The notes beneath the pieces are model-generated. The model was not told the DNA's origin, searched no databases, and worked only from the letters and a program-made list of their open reading frames with translations. The position numbers and the translations under genes are program-made. Positions 1-8,408 of a DNA stretch of 44,276 bases are shown one piece after another. Origin of the DNA: Actinomycetota bacterium. GTDB lineage: Bacteria; Actinomycetota; Acidimicrobiia; Acidimicrobiales; RAAP-2. How positions within the stretch are numbered: position 1 is the stretch's first letter; each line of letters opens with the position of its first letter. The stretch lies in contig JAJPJD010000002.1 of the NCBI GenBank assembly GCA_021324355.1, positions 1-44,276 on the forward strand. The letters are read 5' to 3'.

Positions 1-1385
<1,385 letters not shown>

Positions 1386-1420
1386 TCCCACCCTCGCCGA
1401 GGCGAGCGCGCTGACGCTGT

Positions 1421-1455
1421 CCGGGCCCCGGGGGCGCCACGCCCCCGGGGCCCGG
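1421..1455 (+). terminator. Strong GC hairpin after groEL
   Basis: A perfect 15-bp inverted repeat lies at 1421-1435 and 1441-1455, with loop GCCAC, 36 bases after the groEL stop. No T run follows, so it may end transcription as a T-less terminator or protect the 3' end of the mRNA. Its 3' arm ends 12 bases before the hemQ -10 box, so it occupies the place where the hemQ -35 element would be. Confidence 0.75.
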
Positions 1456-1467
1456 CCGCGTCCTCCC

Positions 1468-1480
1468 TAGACTGGCCCCA
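1468..1480 (+). promoter_or_regulatory. hemQ -10 box, leaderless start
   Basis: TAGACT at 1468-1473 is followed by six bases and the ATG. A start site about 7 bases after the box would fall on or next to the A of the ATG, giving a leaderless mRNA. There is no Shine-Dalgarno sequence before the ATG. Confidence 0.6.
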
Positions 1481-2166
1481 TGGGTGGGACCGACCGGTTG
1501 GAGCCGAGCGAGGGGCTCGGGGTCCTCCACCTGTTCTGCCGCCTGGGCCCGGGCGTCGATCCCGAGGCGGTGACAGCGGCCGAGAAGGGCTTGCGCGAGG
1601 CCGGCGGCCAGCTGGTGACCGCGGCCATCTTGGGCCACAAGGCCGACGTCGGCTTCGTCGCGCTGGCTCCTGACCTGTGGTCCCTGTGGGGGTTCCAGCG
1701 GGCCTGCGCCGCCGCCGGACTGGAGGCCTGCGCCTCCTACGTGTCGCTCACCGAGGTGTCCGAGTACGCCCGCGGCGCCCCTGAGCAGCTGCGCAACGCC
1801 CGGCTCTTCCCCACGCTCCCGCCCGAAGGGATGCCGGCGTTCTGCTTCTACCCGATGTCCAAGCGTCGGACGCCGACCCACAACTGGTACGCGCTGGACT
1901 ACGAGGAGCGCCGACGGCTCATGCTGGGCCACGGCGAGGTGGGGCGGAGCTTCCGGGGCCGGGTGCTGCAGCTGGTGACCGGCTCGACCGGGCTGGACGA
2001 CTGGGAGTGGGGGGTGACCCTCTTCGGGGTCCACCCCGACGATCTCAAGGCCTGCGTCTATGAGATGCGCTTCGACGAGGCGTCCGCCCACTACGCCGAG
2101 TTCGGTCCGTTCTACGCCGGCATGGTTGGCGACGTCGCCTCGGTGGTCGCGGGACGGGGCCGGTGA
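1480..2166 (+). CDS. hemQ: Coproheme decarboxylase HemQ (chlorite dismutase family)
   Basis: HemQ (ChdC) carries out the last step of heme synthesis in Gram-positive bacteria: peroxide-dependent decarboxylation of coproheme III to heme b. The 228-residue length is normal for the actinobacterial form. The C-terminal half has FYPMSKRR with the probable catalytic Tyr124, LMLGHGEVGR with the probable heme-ligand His151, and the family signatures VTGSTGLDDWEWGVTLF and YEMRFDEASAHYAEFGPF. It lacks the distal Arg pattern expected of a true chlorite dismutase, so decarboxylase is the better call. It starts at ATG behind a leaderless -10 box, and its stop overlaps the larE start by four bases. No other heme genes are in the window. 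Confidence 0.93.
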   Translation: MGGTDRLEPSEGLGVLHLFCRLGPGVDPEAVTAAEKGLREAGGQLVTAAILGHKADVGFVALAPDLWSLWGFQRACAAAGLEACASYVSLTEVSEYARGAPEQLRNARLFPTLPPEGMPAFCFYPMSKRRTPTHNWYALDYEERRRLMLGHGEVGRSFRGRVLQLVTGSTGLDDWEWGVTLFGVHPDDLKACVYEMRFDEASAHYAEFGPFYAGMVGDVASVVAGRGR

Positions 2167-2969
2167 GCCCGGCCTCGCTCGACGACCTCGAGCGCGAGCT
2201 GCGCGCGTTGGGCCGGGTGGTGGTGGCCTTCAGCGGCGGCGCCGACTCGGCGTTGGTGGCCAAGGTGGCCCGGGACACCCTGGGGCGCGACCGGGCGCTG
2301 GCCGCCACCGCGCTCTCCCCCTCGCTGGCCGAGCGGGAGGAGGCCGAGTGCCGGGCACTGGCCGCCGAGTGGGACCTGCGCTGGGTCGGGGTGGCCACCG
2401 GGGAGCTGGACGACCCGGCCTACGTGGCGAACGGGCCGGACCGCTGCGCCCGCTGCAAGCACGCGCTCATGGCCGCCCTGGCGCCGTTGGCCGAGGCCGA
2501 GGCGGCCACCGTGGTGCTCGGCGTCAACCTGGACGATCTCTCCGACTACCGGCCCGGCCAGGCCGAGGCCAGCCGGCTCGGAGCCCGGTTCCCGCTGGTC
2601 GACGCCGGCTTCGACAAGGCGGCGGTCCGAGCGTGGTCTCGCCGGCTGGGCCTGCGGACCTGGGACAAGCCGGCCGCCGCCTGCCTGGCCTCCCGCATCC
2701 CCTACGGCACCCCGGTGACCGTCGGCACGCTGCGCTCGGTGGCCCAGGCCGAAGCGGCGCTGGCGGCGATGGGGCTCGGGACCCTGCGGGTCCGCCACCA
2801 CGGGACGGTGGCTCGCATCGAGGTCGAGCCGGACCGCCTGGCCGACCTGGTGGCCCGACGGGAATCGGTGATCGAGGCGGTCAAGTCGGCCGGCTACCGC
2901 TACGTCACCGTGGACCTGGCGGGGTTCCGCTCGGGGAGCCTGAACGAGGTGCTCGAGGCGCCGAGGTGA
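2163..2969 (+). CDS. larE: Pyridinium-3,5-biscarboxylate sulfur transferase LarE
   Basis: LarE is a PP-loop ATPase that adenylates the carboxylates made by LarB and adds sulfur to them, for the nickel-pincer nucleotide cofactor of lactate racemase and related enzymes. The N-terminus has the PP-loop SGGADS at residues 24-29. RCARCK (Cys95, Cys98) and DKPAAACLASRIPYG (Cys174) follow. Cys174 lies where Lactobacillus LarE has its sacrificial Cys176. Whether this protein sacrifices that Cys or uses a bound Fe-S cluster cannot be told from sequence alone. The length of 268 residues is typical. It starts at GTG overlapping the hemQ stop (GTGA) and overlaps the NIL gene the same way. larB and larC lie 18 kb away. 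Confidence 0.93.
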   Translation: MSPASLDDLERELRALGRVVVAFSGGADSALVAKVARDTLGRDRALAATALSPSLAEREEAECRALAAEWDLRWVGVATGELDDPAYVANGPDRCARCKHALMAALAPLAEAEAATVVLGVNLDDLSDYRPGQAEASRLGARFPLVDAGFDKAAVRAWSRRLGLRTWDKPAAACLASRIPYGTPVTVGTLRSVAQAEAALAAMGLGTLRVRHHGTVARIEVEPDRLADLVARRESVIEAVKSAGYRYVTVDLAGFRSGSLNEVLEAPR

Positions 2970-3214
2970 GCGGGACCATCGAGGTCCGGGTCCGGCTCAC
3001 CTTCCCCGAGGCCCTGGTCCGCCAGCCGGTGCTCGCCCGGCTGGTCCGCCGCTTCGAGGTGGAGCCCAACATCCGCCGGGCCGACGTGGGGGACGCAGAG
3101 GGCTGGATCCTCTGCGAGCTGACCGGGACCGCCCAGGACCTGGAGGCGGCGCTGGAGTGGCTGCGGGACCAGGGGGTCGGGGTCGACCTTTTGGGCGACG
3201 TCCTCGAGAGCTGA
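2966..3214 (+). CDS. Small NIL-domain protein
   Basis: This 82-residue protein begins at GTG, overlapping the larE stop by four bases (GTGA), so the two are translationally coupled. The sequence matches the NIL ferredoxin-like fold: a first strand IEVRVRLTFPE, a helix VLARLVRRFEVEPNIRRADV, then GWILCELTG and the helix DLEAALEWLRDQGV. NIL domains are known at the C-terminus of MetN methionine transport ATPases and in some ferredoxins, where they sense or bind small ligands. Here the domain stands alone with no transporter or Fe-S motif. Coupling to larE suggests a role with sulfur or with the nickel cofactor, which is inference only. Confidence 0.8.
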   Translation: MSGTIEVRVRLTFPEALVRQPVLARLVRRFEVEPNIRRADVGDAEGWILCELTGTAQDLEAALEWLRDQGVGVDLLGDVLES

Positions 3215-3221
3215 GGCGGCC

Positions 3222-3413
3222 TTAGGAGCTGCCGGGCCGCTTCTTCGGCACCTGCCAGCCGGCCGAGGAGGTGGAGCGGGGCTCGTAGAACACGCAGCCC
3301 GGGGGGCAGGCGAAGGGGAGTGGCTCGTTGGCGTCAAGCCGGCACCGCTCGAGCTTCTCGTTGCCCCTGGTGGTCTGCATCACGTAGTGCCGGCAGTCTT
3401 CGTGTACGGCCAC
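3222..3413 (-). CDS. Small four-cysteine protein of unknown function
   Basis: I do not recognise a named family. The protein has 63 residues if it starts at the GTG at 3413, six bases downstream of a CACAAT box; a GTG at 3419 is also possible. It contains DCRHYVMQTT, ERCRL and PFACPPGCVFYEPR, giving four cysteines spaced as in a small zinc- or iron-sulfur-binding fold, and ends in a basic tail. The longer open frame up to 3581 runs into the divergent NUDIX gene, so I reject it. Its stop lies 7 bases from the NIL-gene stop (convergent). The Cys/His pattern and clean fit between two genes argue that it is real. Confidence 0.6.
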   Translation of the reverse strand: MAVHEDCRHYVMQTTRGNEKLERCRLDANEPLPFACPPGCVFYEPRSTSSAGWQVPKKRPGSS

Positions 3414-3498
3414 GCCCACATTGTGGTCGATCGTGAGGGTCGGCCGGGGATCGCCCGGGCGACCAAACCGGCGGTCGAGGGGACTAGCGTCGCGTCCG

Positions 3499-4233
3499 GT
3501 GAGTTCGAGCGTGCCCGACAAGGTGCTGCTGCGCTGGAGCGAGAGCCTGGCTGCGATCGCTCGGACCGGGCTCGGCTTCACCGAGAGCCTCTACGAGCGG
3601 GAGCGCTTCGAGGAGGTCCTGCGGGTGGCGGCCGACATCCGGGCGGCGGCCGAGGAAGGGTTCGACGGGGTGGAGGACGCCGAGGGCCTGGTCGAGGAGT
3701 GGCTGGGCCAGGTGGTCGAGGGGATCCCCGGCTACGTCACCCCCAAGGTGGCCATCGGGGCGGCGGTCGGCAACGACCAAGGCCAGCTTCTGTTGATCCG
3801 GCGGGCCGACTCGGGGGTCTGGCTGTACCCGACCGGGTGGTGCGACGTGGGCTACTCGGCGGCCGAGGTGGCGGCCAAGGAGGTGCTGGAGGAGACCGGC
3901 ATCGAGGTCGAGCCGGTCCGGCTCATCGCGGTCCTCGACGGGTTGCGCCTCGGCATCACCCGGATCCCCCTGTACTCGCTCATCTTCTACTGCAAGGCGG
4001 TCGGCGGCGAACTGCGTCCCCACCCCCTCGAGTGCAGCGACGTCGGGTGGTTCTCCCGCGACAACCTGCCGACCCCGCTGGTCGGGGTCGAGCGGTGGGG
4101 CGACACGGTGTTTGCCGCGATCAATGGCGAAGTGCGCGACGTCCTCTATGACCGGGTCCGGCGCCCCCTGTGGCGTGGCTCGCCGGAGCAGGTGGCCGGC
4201 ACCGGCGAGGAGCGCGACCCTCGGCGCGAGTGA
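3499..4233 (+). CDS. NUDIX hydrolase with N-terminal helical domain
   Basis: The 244-residue protein has an N-terminal helical region (about residues 1-75, rich in Glu/Arg/Ala) followed by a NUDIX domain. This matches the subfamily with a NUDIX N-terminal domain, usually annotated as ADP-ribose or nucleoside-diphosphate-X hydrolases; the substrate is unknown. The NUDIX box reads GWCDVGYSAAEVAAKEVLEETG: the metal-binding EVLEE core is present, but the first Glu of GX5E is Tyr and the usual Arg is Lys. I chose GTG at 3499 because TAGCGT lies eight bases upstream. Upstream in-frame codons extend to 3421 but lie before this promoter. Its stop overlaps the GNAT gene (GTGA). Confidence 0.85.
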   Translation: MSSSVPDKVLLRWSESLAAIARTGLGFTESLYERERFEEVLRVAADIRAAAEEGFDGVEDAEGLVEEWLGQVVEGIPGYVTPKVAIGAAVGNDQGQLLLIRRADSGVWLYPTGWCDVGYSAAEVAAKEVLEETGIEVEPVRLIAVLDGLRLGITRIPLYSLIFYCKAVGGELRPHPLECSDVGWFSRDNLPTPLVGVERWGDTVFAAINGEVRDVLYDRVRRPLWRGSPEQVAGTGEERDPRRE

Positions 4234-4682
4234 GCGAGGAGCCCGAGGTCCGGGTCGAGGTGGCCCGGACTGCCGACCCCGAGCTGATCGACGCGGTGGC
4301 CCGGCTGCTCCCCCAGCTGTCCTCCTCGGCGGCCCTCCCCACTGCCTACGACCTCGAGACCATCATCGAATCGCCGGCCACCACCTTGTTCGTGGCCCGC
4401 GACGGCCGGGCCGGGATCGTGGGGATGCTCACCTTGGCCGTGTTCAAGGCGCCCACCGGGGTGCGGGCCTGGATCGAAGACGTGGTGGTGGACGGGGCCG
4501 CTCGGGGCCGGGGGATCGGGGAGGCGCTGGTGCAGGCGGCGCTGGAGACTGCCCAGCGGGCCGAGGCCCGCACCGTCGACCTCACCTCGCGGCCCGAGCG
4601 GGCCGAGGCCAACCGCCTGTACGAGCGACTGGGCTTCGAGCGGCGGGCGAGCAACCTCTGGCGGTTCAGCCTCGGGAGCTGA
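4230..4682 (+). CDS. GNAT family N-acetyltransferase
   Basis: This is a 150-residue acetyl-CoA-dependent acetyltransferase of unknown substrate. The central strand AWIEDVVVDGAARGRGIGEALV holds the acetyl-CoA pyrophosphate-binding loop (Q/RxxGxG/A type, here RGRGIG). It is followed by EANRLYERLGFERR, the typical C-terminal part of GNAT folds that contains the conserved Tyr. It starts at GTG, overlapping the stop of the NUDIX gene by four bases, so the two form an operon. It ends four bases before the convergent fpg gene. Confidence 0.88.
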   Translation: MSEEPEVRVEVARTADPELIDAVARLLPQLSSSAALPTAYDLETIIESPATTLFVARDGRAGIVGMLTLAVFKAPTGVRAWIEDVVVDGAARGRGIGEALVQAALETAQRAEARTVDLTSRPERAEANRLYERLGFERRASNLWRFSLGS

Positions 4683-4685
4683 CGA

Positions 4686-5522
4686 TCAGCGCAACAGCCG
4701 CGACAGCCGCCGGTCGGCCAGGACCCGGCCCCCGGTCTGGCACCGGGGGCAGTACACGACCTGGTGGGAGTCGAAGTTGACCGCCGCCAGCGGGCCGGCG
4801 CAGTGCAGACACGGCTGGCCGACCCGGTCGTGCACCGCGAAGCGGGCCCCCAGGCTGGCGCCCGACAGGCCGCCCTCCCGGCGCCGCTCGCGCCCCAAGG
4901 CCTCGGCCAGCACCGAGCGCACCGCGTCCACCAGGCGCTGGCGTTCGGCAGCGTCCAGGCTGCGGAGCGGGGCGAAGGGCGAGAGCTTGGCCCGATTGAG
5001 GGCGTCGTCGGCGTAGCCCCGGCCGACCCCGGCGACGAAGTGCTGGTCCCGCAGCAAGGTGTGGAGGCGCCGCCCGCTGTCGGTGGCGAGGAACCGTTGT
5101 GCGAACTCGGGGTGGTCGGGCTCGGGCCCGAGCGTGGCCAGCGGGCCGTCGTCCCCCTGCTCGAGCACCCACCAGCCGGCCTTGCGCTGGGTCCCGTGCT
5201 CTTTGACCAGCACCGCCACCTCGCCGAAGTGCAACCGGACCAGTGCCCCTCGGGGCCGAGTCGACTTTGGCGGCCGCTCCAGGTCGACCCGCCCGCCCTG
5301 GGAGAGGTGGACCAGGATGCGGCGGCCGCCCTCGAAGCTGACCACCAGGTACTTGCCCCGGCGCCCGACGGCGTGCACGGCCGTTGAGACCAGCTCGGCG
5401 GCGGCGGGCGAGACCGTCTTCAGGCTCGAGAAACCGAGCAGGTCGGCTCCCACCAGCCGCCGCCCGGCGAGGGCGTCGTCGAGGCGCTCGGCCAGCGCCT
5501 GCATCTCGGGGAGCTCGGGCAT
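4686..5522 (-). CDS. Formamidopyrimidine-DNA glycosylase family protein (Fpg/Nei)
   Basis: This is a base-excision repair enzyme that removes oxidised bases and cuts the abasic site. The protein begins MPELPEM, with catalytic Pro (after Met removal) and Glu. The helix-two-turn-helix region reads GVGRGYADDALNRAKLSPF, and the C-terminus carries a zinc finger with CLHC and CPRC. The 278-residue length is normal. I placed the start at the ATG of MPELPE; the open frame extends 11 codons further, but Pro must be the second residue. A -10 box TACACT lies 12 bases upstream. Fpg and Nei cannot be separated safely by eye, so no symbol is given. Confidence 0.92.
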   Translation of the reverse strand: MPELPEMQALAERLDDALAGRRLVGADLLGFSSLKTVSPAAAELVSTAVHAVGRRGKYLVVSFEGGRRILVHLSQGGRVDLERPPKSTRPRGALVRLHFGEVAVLVKEHGTQRKAGWWVLEQGDDGPLATLGPEPDHPEFAQRFLATDSGRRLHTLLRDQHFVAGVGRGYADDALNRAKLSPFAPLRSLDAAERQRLVDAVRSVLAEALGRERRREGGLSGASLGARFAVHDRVGQPCLHCAGPLAAVNFDSHQVVYCPRCQTGGRVLADRRLSRLLR

Positions 5523-5534
5523 GGGCGGGGGCCC

Positions 5535-5540
5535 AGTGTA
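5535..5540 (-). promoter_or_regulatory. -10 box of the Fpg-type glycosylase gene
   Basis: On the minus strand this reads TACACT, 12 bases before the ATG, so the predicted leader is only about five bases. Confidence 0.45.
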
Positions 5541-5567
5541 CGAGCCGCCCGCCATCGGCCGCCCCGC

Positions 5568-5596
5568 TACCGTTGACCGGCGTCGAAGGAGGGCCG
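5568..5596 (+). promoter_or_regulatory. doxX promoter and ribosome binding site
   Basis: TACCGT at 5568-5573 is a -10-like box. AAGGAGGG at 5587-5594 is a strong Shine-Dalgarno sequence just before the ATG at 5597. Unlike many neighbours, this gene therefore seems to have a short leader with a ribosome binding site. Confidence 0.5.
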
Positions 5597-6130
5597 ATGG
5601 GGGGCGACAGCGCCAATCTCGCGCTGGCAGTGCTGCGGGTGGTGCTCGGGGTGGTCTTCGTGGCCCACGGGGTCAATCACATCGTGGGCGGCGGGAAGAT
5701 CGCCGGGACCGCCCGGTGGTTCGAGCGCCTGGGCATGCGCCCCGGGCTGCTCCACGCCTGGACCGCCAGCCTGACCGAGCTGGGCGCGGGCGTGCTGCTC
5801 CTGGTGGGCTTGGTGACCCCGGTCGCGGCGGCCGGCGTGGTCGGGGTGATGCTGGTCGCCTGGGTGACCAACCACGCCCGCAACGGGTTCTTCATCTTCC
5901 GGCCCGGCGAGGGCTACGAGTACGTCATGACCCTGACCGTGGTCGGGCTGGTCGTGGCCACCCTCGGTCCGGGTCGCTGGAGCCTCGACCACGTGGCCGG
6001 GATCGAGGCGGCGCTGGCCGGGTGGCACGGTCTGGCCATCGGCGGCGGCGCCGGCGCGCTGGGAGCGGCCGCCTTGTTGGCCGGGTTCTGGCGGCCCGGC
6101 CGGTCGGGGTCGGAGGGCCCTTCGGCCTAG
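5597..6130 (+). CDS. DoxX family membrane protein
   Basis: This is a 177-residue, four-helix membrane protein of the DoxX/SURF4-like family. The first helix reads ALAVLRVVLGVVFVAHGVNH, with the family's HG motif, followed by GTARWFERLGM, a helix with LTELGAGVLLLVGL, a third with VGVMLVAWVTNHARNGFF, and a fourth around VVGLVVATLGPG. The family is linked to quinone or redox stress roles in some bacteria; no specific function can be assigned here. The start is set by a strong AAGGAGGG ribosome site. It is divergent from the Fpg gene and just upstream of the HTH-TOBE gene, whose -10 box overlaps this stop codon. Confidence 0.88.
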   Translation: MGGDSANLALAVLRVVLGVVFVAHGVNHIVGGGKIAGTARWFERLGMRPGLLHAWTASLTELGAGVLLLVGLVTPVAAAGVVGVMLVAWVTNHARNGFFIFRPGEGYEYVMTLTVVGLVVATLGPGRWSLDHVAGIEAALAGWHGLAIGGGAGALGAAALLAGFWRPGRSGSEGPSA

Positions 6131-6140
6131 CCTGTGGCGG
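6128..6140 (+). promoter_or_regulatory. -10 box of the HTH-TOBE gene
   Basis: TAGCCT (6128-6133) contains the TAG stop of doxX. Six bases later is a GTG at 6140. The earlier GTG at 6134 touches the box and could not be on a transcript starting 7 bases downstream, so 6140 is the preferred start. Confidence 0.5.
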
Positions 6141-6601
6141 TGCCGCAGTACCGCATCGGCCAGGCGGCCGAGGTCATGGGGGTGAGCCCCGACACCATGC
6201 GCCGCTGGGCCGATGCCGGCCAGGTGAAGGTGGTCCGGGGCCCCGGCGGCCGCCGGCTGGTGGACGGGGCCGACCTGGCCCGGTTCGCCCTCGAGCAGGC
6301 CGGTCGGGACGAGCTGGGCCCGGTCCGGGCCCAGTCGGCCCGGAACCGCTTCGCCGGCATCGTGACCCGGGTGGTGCGGGACCGGGTCGCGGCCCAGGTC
6401 GACGTCCAGGCCGGACCCCACCGTTTCGTGGCGCTCATCACCCGGGAGGCGGCCGACGAGCTCGATCTTGCGCCCGGGGTCCTGGCCGACGTGGTGATCA
6501 AGGCCACCAGCGTCGGGATCGAGCTGGCTGGGGGTCGGGAGGGGGGGAGGCCTGGGGCTCGGCTCGGGGCCACACCAGCACCGAGGACCCCTCGACGCTG
6601 A
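6140..6601 (+). CDS. Helix-turn-helix/TOBE molybdate-type regulator
   Basis: The 153-residue protein has an N-terminal excisionase/MerR-like HTH (YRIGQAAEVMGVSPDTMRRW, then a wing GPGGRR, residues 4-45) and a molybdate-binding TOBE domain (RNRFAGIVTRVV to ATSVGIEL, about residues 70-132). This architecture is known from small ModE-like or molbindin regulators and fits its position facing the molybdate transporter genes. The last 20 residues (rich in Gly, Arg and Pro) are an extension read through the antisense end of modBC; the genes overlap tail to tail by 104 bases. It probably senses molybdate and regulates the neighbouring mod/moa genes, which is inference from domains and position. Confidence 0.87.
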   Translation: MPQYRIGQAAEVMGVSPDTMRRWADAGQVKVVRGPGGRRLVDGADLARFALEQAGRDELGPVRAQSARNRFAGIVTRVVRDRVAAQVDVQAGPHRFVALITREAADELDLAPGVLADVVIKATSVGIELAGGREGGRPGARLGATPAPRTPRR

Positions 6602-8408
6602 CGCGCACCTCGGATCCGGGCCGTAGGCTCGGCGCCGCCCGGCGGCTCCGCAGCTCGACCCCGCCCGCATCCAGCACCACCTCGGTGGTGCCGCCCAGGT
6701 CGAGCACGTCCAGCACGGTGGCCGCCAGCGGCCCGGTGCCCACCACCACGTGCTCGGCCCGAACCCCCCACCACACCGGGGTGCCCGGCGACAGCTCGGC
6801 CGCCCGGGCGGCCAGCCGGAGGCTGCCCGCCACCACCTCCCCCGGGCTGCCCACCGTCCCGTGGTGGAGGTTGGCCACCCCCACCAGCCCGGCCACCGTC
6901 GGGCTGGCCGGCTCGGCTAGGACCCAGCCGGCCGGGCCGGCCTGGACCACCGTCCCGGCGTGGAGGACGACGATCTCGTCGGCCAAGGTGGCGGCCTCTT
7001 CGGCGTCGTGGGTCACGAGCACGGTCGAGATCCCGGTGGCTCGCTGCAGCCGGCGCAGCTCGTGGCGGAGCTGGGCCCGGATCGCGGCGTCGAGGGCCGA
7101 GAAGGGTTCGTCCAGCAACAGCAGCTCGGGGTCGCGGGCCAGGGCCTGGGCCAGGGCCACCCGCTGGCGCTGGCCACCGGAGAGCTCGCCCGGGCGCCGC
7201 GCCTCGAGCCCCTCCAGACCGAGTGCCCCCAGCCAGTGCCGGGCCAGCTCGGGCCGGGAGCCGACCCCGAGCCGCAGGTGGTCGGCCACGGTGAGATGGG
7301 GGAACAGCCCCAGGCCTTGGGGCACGTAGCCGAGCCGGCGGTCCTCGGGGGGGACCCGCTCCACCTGGCGGTCGCCGTAGCGAACCGGCCCCGGCGCCGG
7401 CCCGAAGAAGCCGGCCAGGCAGCGCAGGGTCAGCGACTTGCCGGAGCCCGACGCGCCGAGGACGGCCAGTCGGGGGCTGCGGGCCCGGTGGGCCACCTCC
7501 AGGTGGAAGGACCCGAACGTGGCATCGAGGTCGAACGCGACCGGGGCCGGTCGGGCCCGCACCGCCGGGGGCGGCGGGAGCGGGCGATCCGGCCCCGGCA
7601 CCTCGGCAGTCGGCTGCCCAGCCGGGGCCCGGCGCGCTCGGCTCGCCCAGCCGAGGGCGCCGATGAGGACGGCGGCACCCAGTGCGAGCAGGGTGGGCGC
7701 TCGGGTCGCCGGGATCCCCTGGCTCGAGAACTCGACGTAGGTGAGCACCGGCAGCGAGTAGGGGTGGTAGGCGAGGATCACGGTGGCGCCGTACTCGCCG
7801 AACGCCCGCAGCCAGACCAAGAGCAGGCCGGCTCGGATGCCCGGCCCGGCCAGGGGGAGGGCGATCCGCAGGAACCGGGACAGCTCCCGCCGGCCCAGGC
7901 TGGCGGCGTGTTCCAGGAGCGACGGGTCGAGCTGGGCGAACGCGGCCCGAGCGCTCACCACCCCGAACGGGGCGGCGACGAAGCTCTGGGCGAGGACGAT
8001 CCCGAGCATGGTCTCAGACAGCCGTCCGCCGGCCGCCCGGCCCAGCGCGGTGTCGGGGCCGAGCACGCTGATCAGCACGATGCCGCTCATGAGGGGTGGG
8101 ATGGCCAGGGGGAGCTGGACCGCCACCCCGACCAGGGCACCCAGGCGGCCCCGGGAGCGGGCCAGGGCGTACGCCAGGGGCACGCCGAGCAGGGCGACCA
8201 GCGCGGTCGAGATGGTCGCGGTGGCGGCCGACACGTACAGCGCGCCGAACAGCCCGGGGGCCGAGAAGCCCCGGTTCCTGGCTGCGGCCGACTCGACGAC
8301 GAACGCCGCCACCGGCACGCTCAGGTAGAGGGCGAGGAGCGCGCCCAGCCACCGAAGCGCGTTGCCACCAGCGCGAGCCGGCAGGCGGGCTGCGCCCGCC
8401 GGCCTCAC
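6498..8408 (-). CDS. Molybdate ABC transporter, fused permease and ATPase (ModB-ModC)
   Basis: This single 636-residue protein joins the two inner-membrane components of a molybdate/tungstate importer. Residues 15-255 form the permease with several membrane helices and the EAA-type loop LLEHAASLGRRELSRFLRIALPLAGPGI. A Pro-rich linker (about 260-290) leads to the ATPase: Walker A GASGSGKS (318-325), signature LSGGQRQR (409-416), Walker B LLLLDE (429-434), H-loop His467, and a C-terminal TOBE-like domain. Fusion of ModB and ModC is known in some bacteria. It starts at GTG, overlapping the modA stop (GTGA). Its 3' end overlaps the convergent HTH-TOBE gene by 104 bases, probably only in the Pro/Arg tail. 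Confidence 0.94.
   Translation of the reverse strand: MRPAGAARLPARAGGNALRWLGALLALYLSVPVAAFVVESAAARNRGFSAPGLFGALYVSAATATISTALVALLGVPLAYALARSRGRLGALVGVAVQLPLAIPPLMSGIVLISVLGPDTALGRAAGGRLSETMLGIVLAQSFVAAPFGVVSARAAFAQLDPSLLEHAASLGRRELSRFLRIALPLAGPGIRAGLLLVWLRAFGEYGATVILAYHPYSLPVLTYVEFSSQGIPATRAPTLLALGAAVLIGALGWASRARRAPAGQPTAEVPGPDRPLPPPPAVRARPAPVAFDLDATFGSFHLEVAHRARSPRLAVLGASGSGKSLTLRCLAGFFGPAPGPVRYGDRQVERVPPEDRRLGYVPQGLGLFPHLTVADHLRLGVGSRPELARHWLGALGLEGLEARRPGELSGGQRQRVALAQALARDPELLLLDEPFSALDAAIRAQLRHELRRLQRATGISTVLVTHDAEEAATLADEIVVLHAGTVVQAGPAGWVLAEPASPTVAGLVGVANLHHGTVGSPGEVVAGSLRLAARAAELSPGTPVWWGVRAEHVVVGTGPLAATVLDVLDLGGTTEVVLDAGGVELRSRRAAPSLRPGSEVRVSVEGSSVLVWPRAEPQASPPPDPQPARSRRWWP

Noticed and set aside
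1480-2166. Chlorite dismutase
   Set aside because: The family includes chlorite dismutases, but the YPMSKRR tyrosine motif and single-gene context fit actinobacterial HemQ; there are no perchlorate or chlorate reductase genes.
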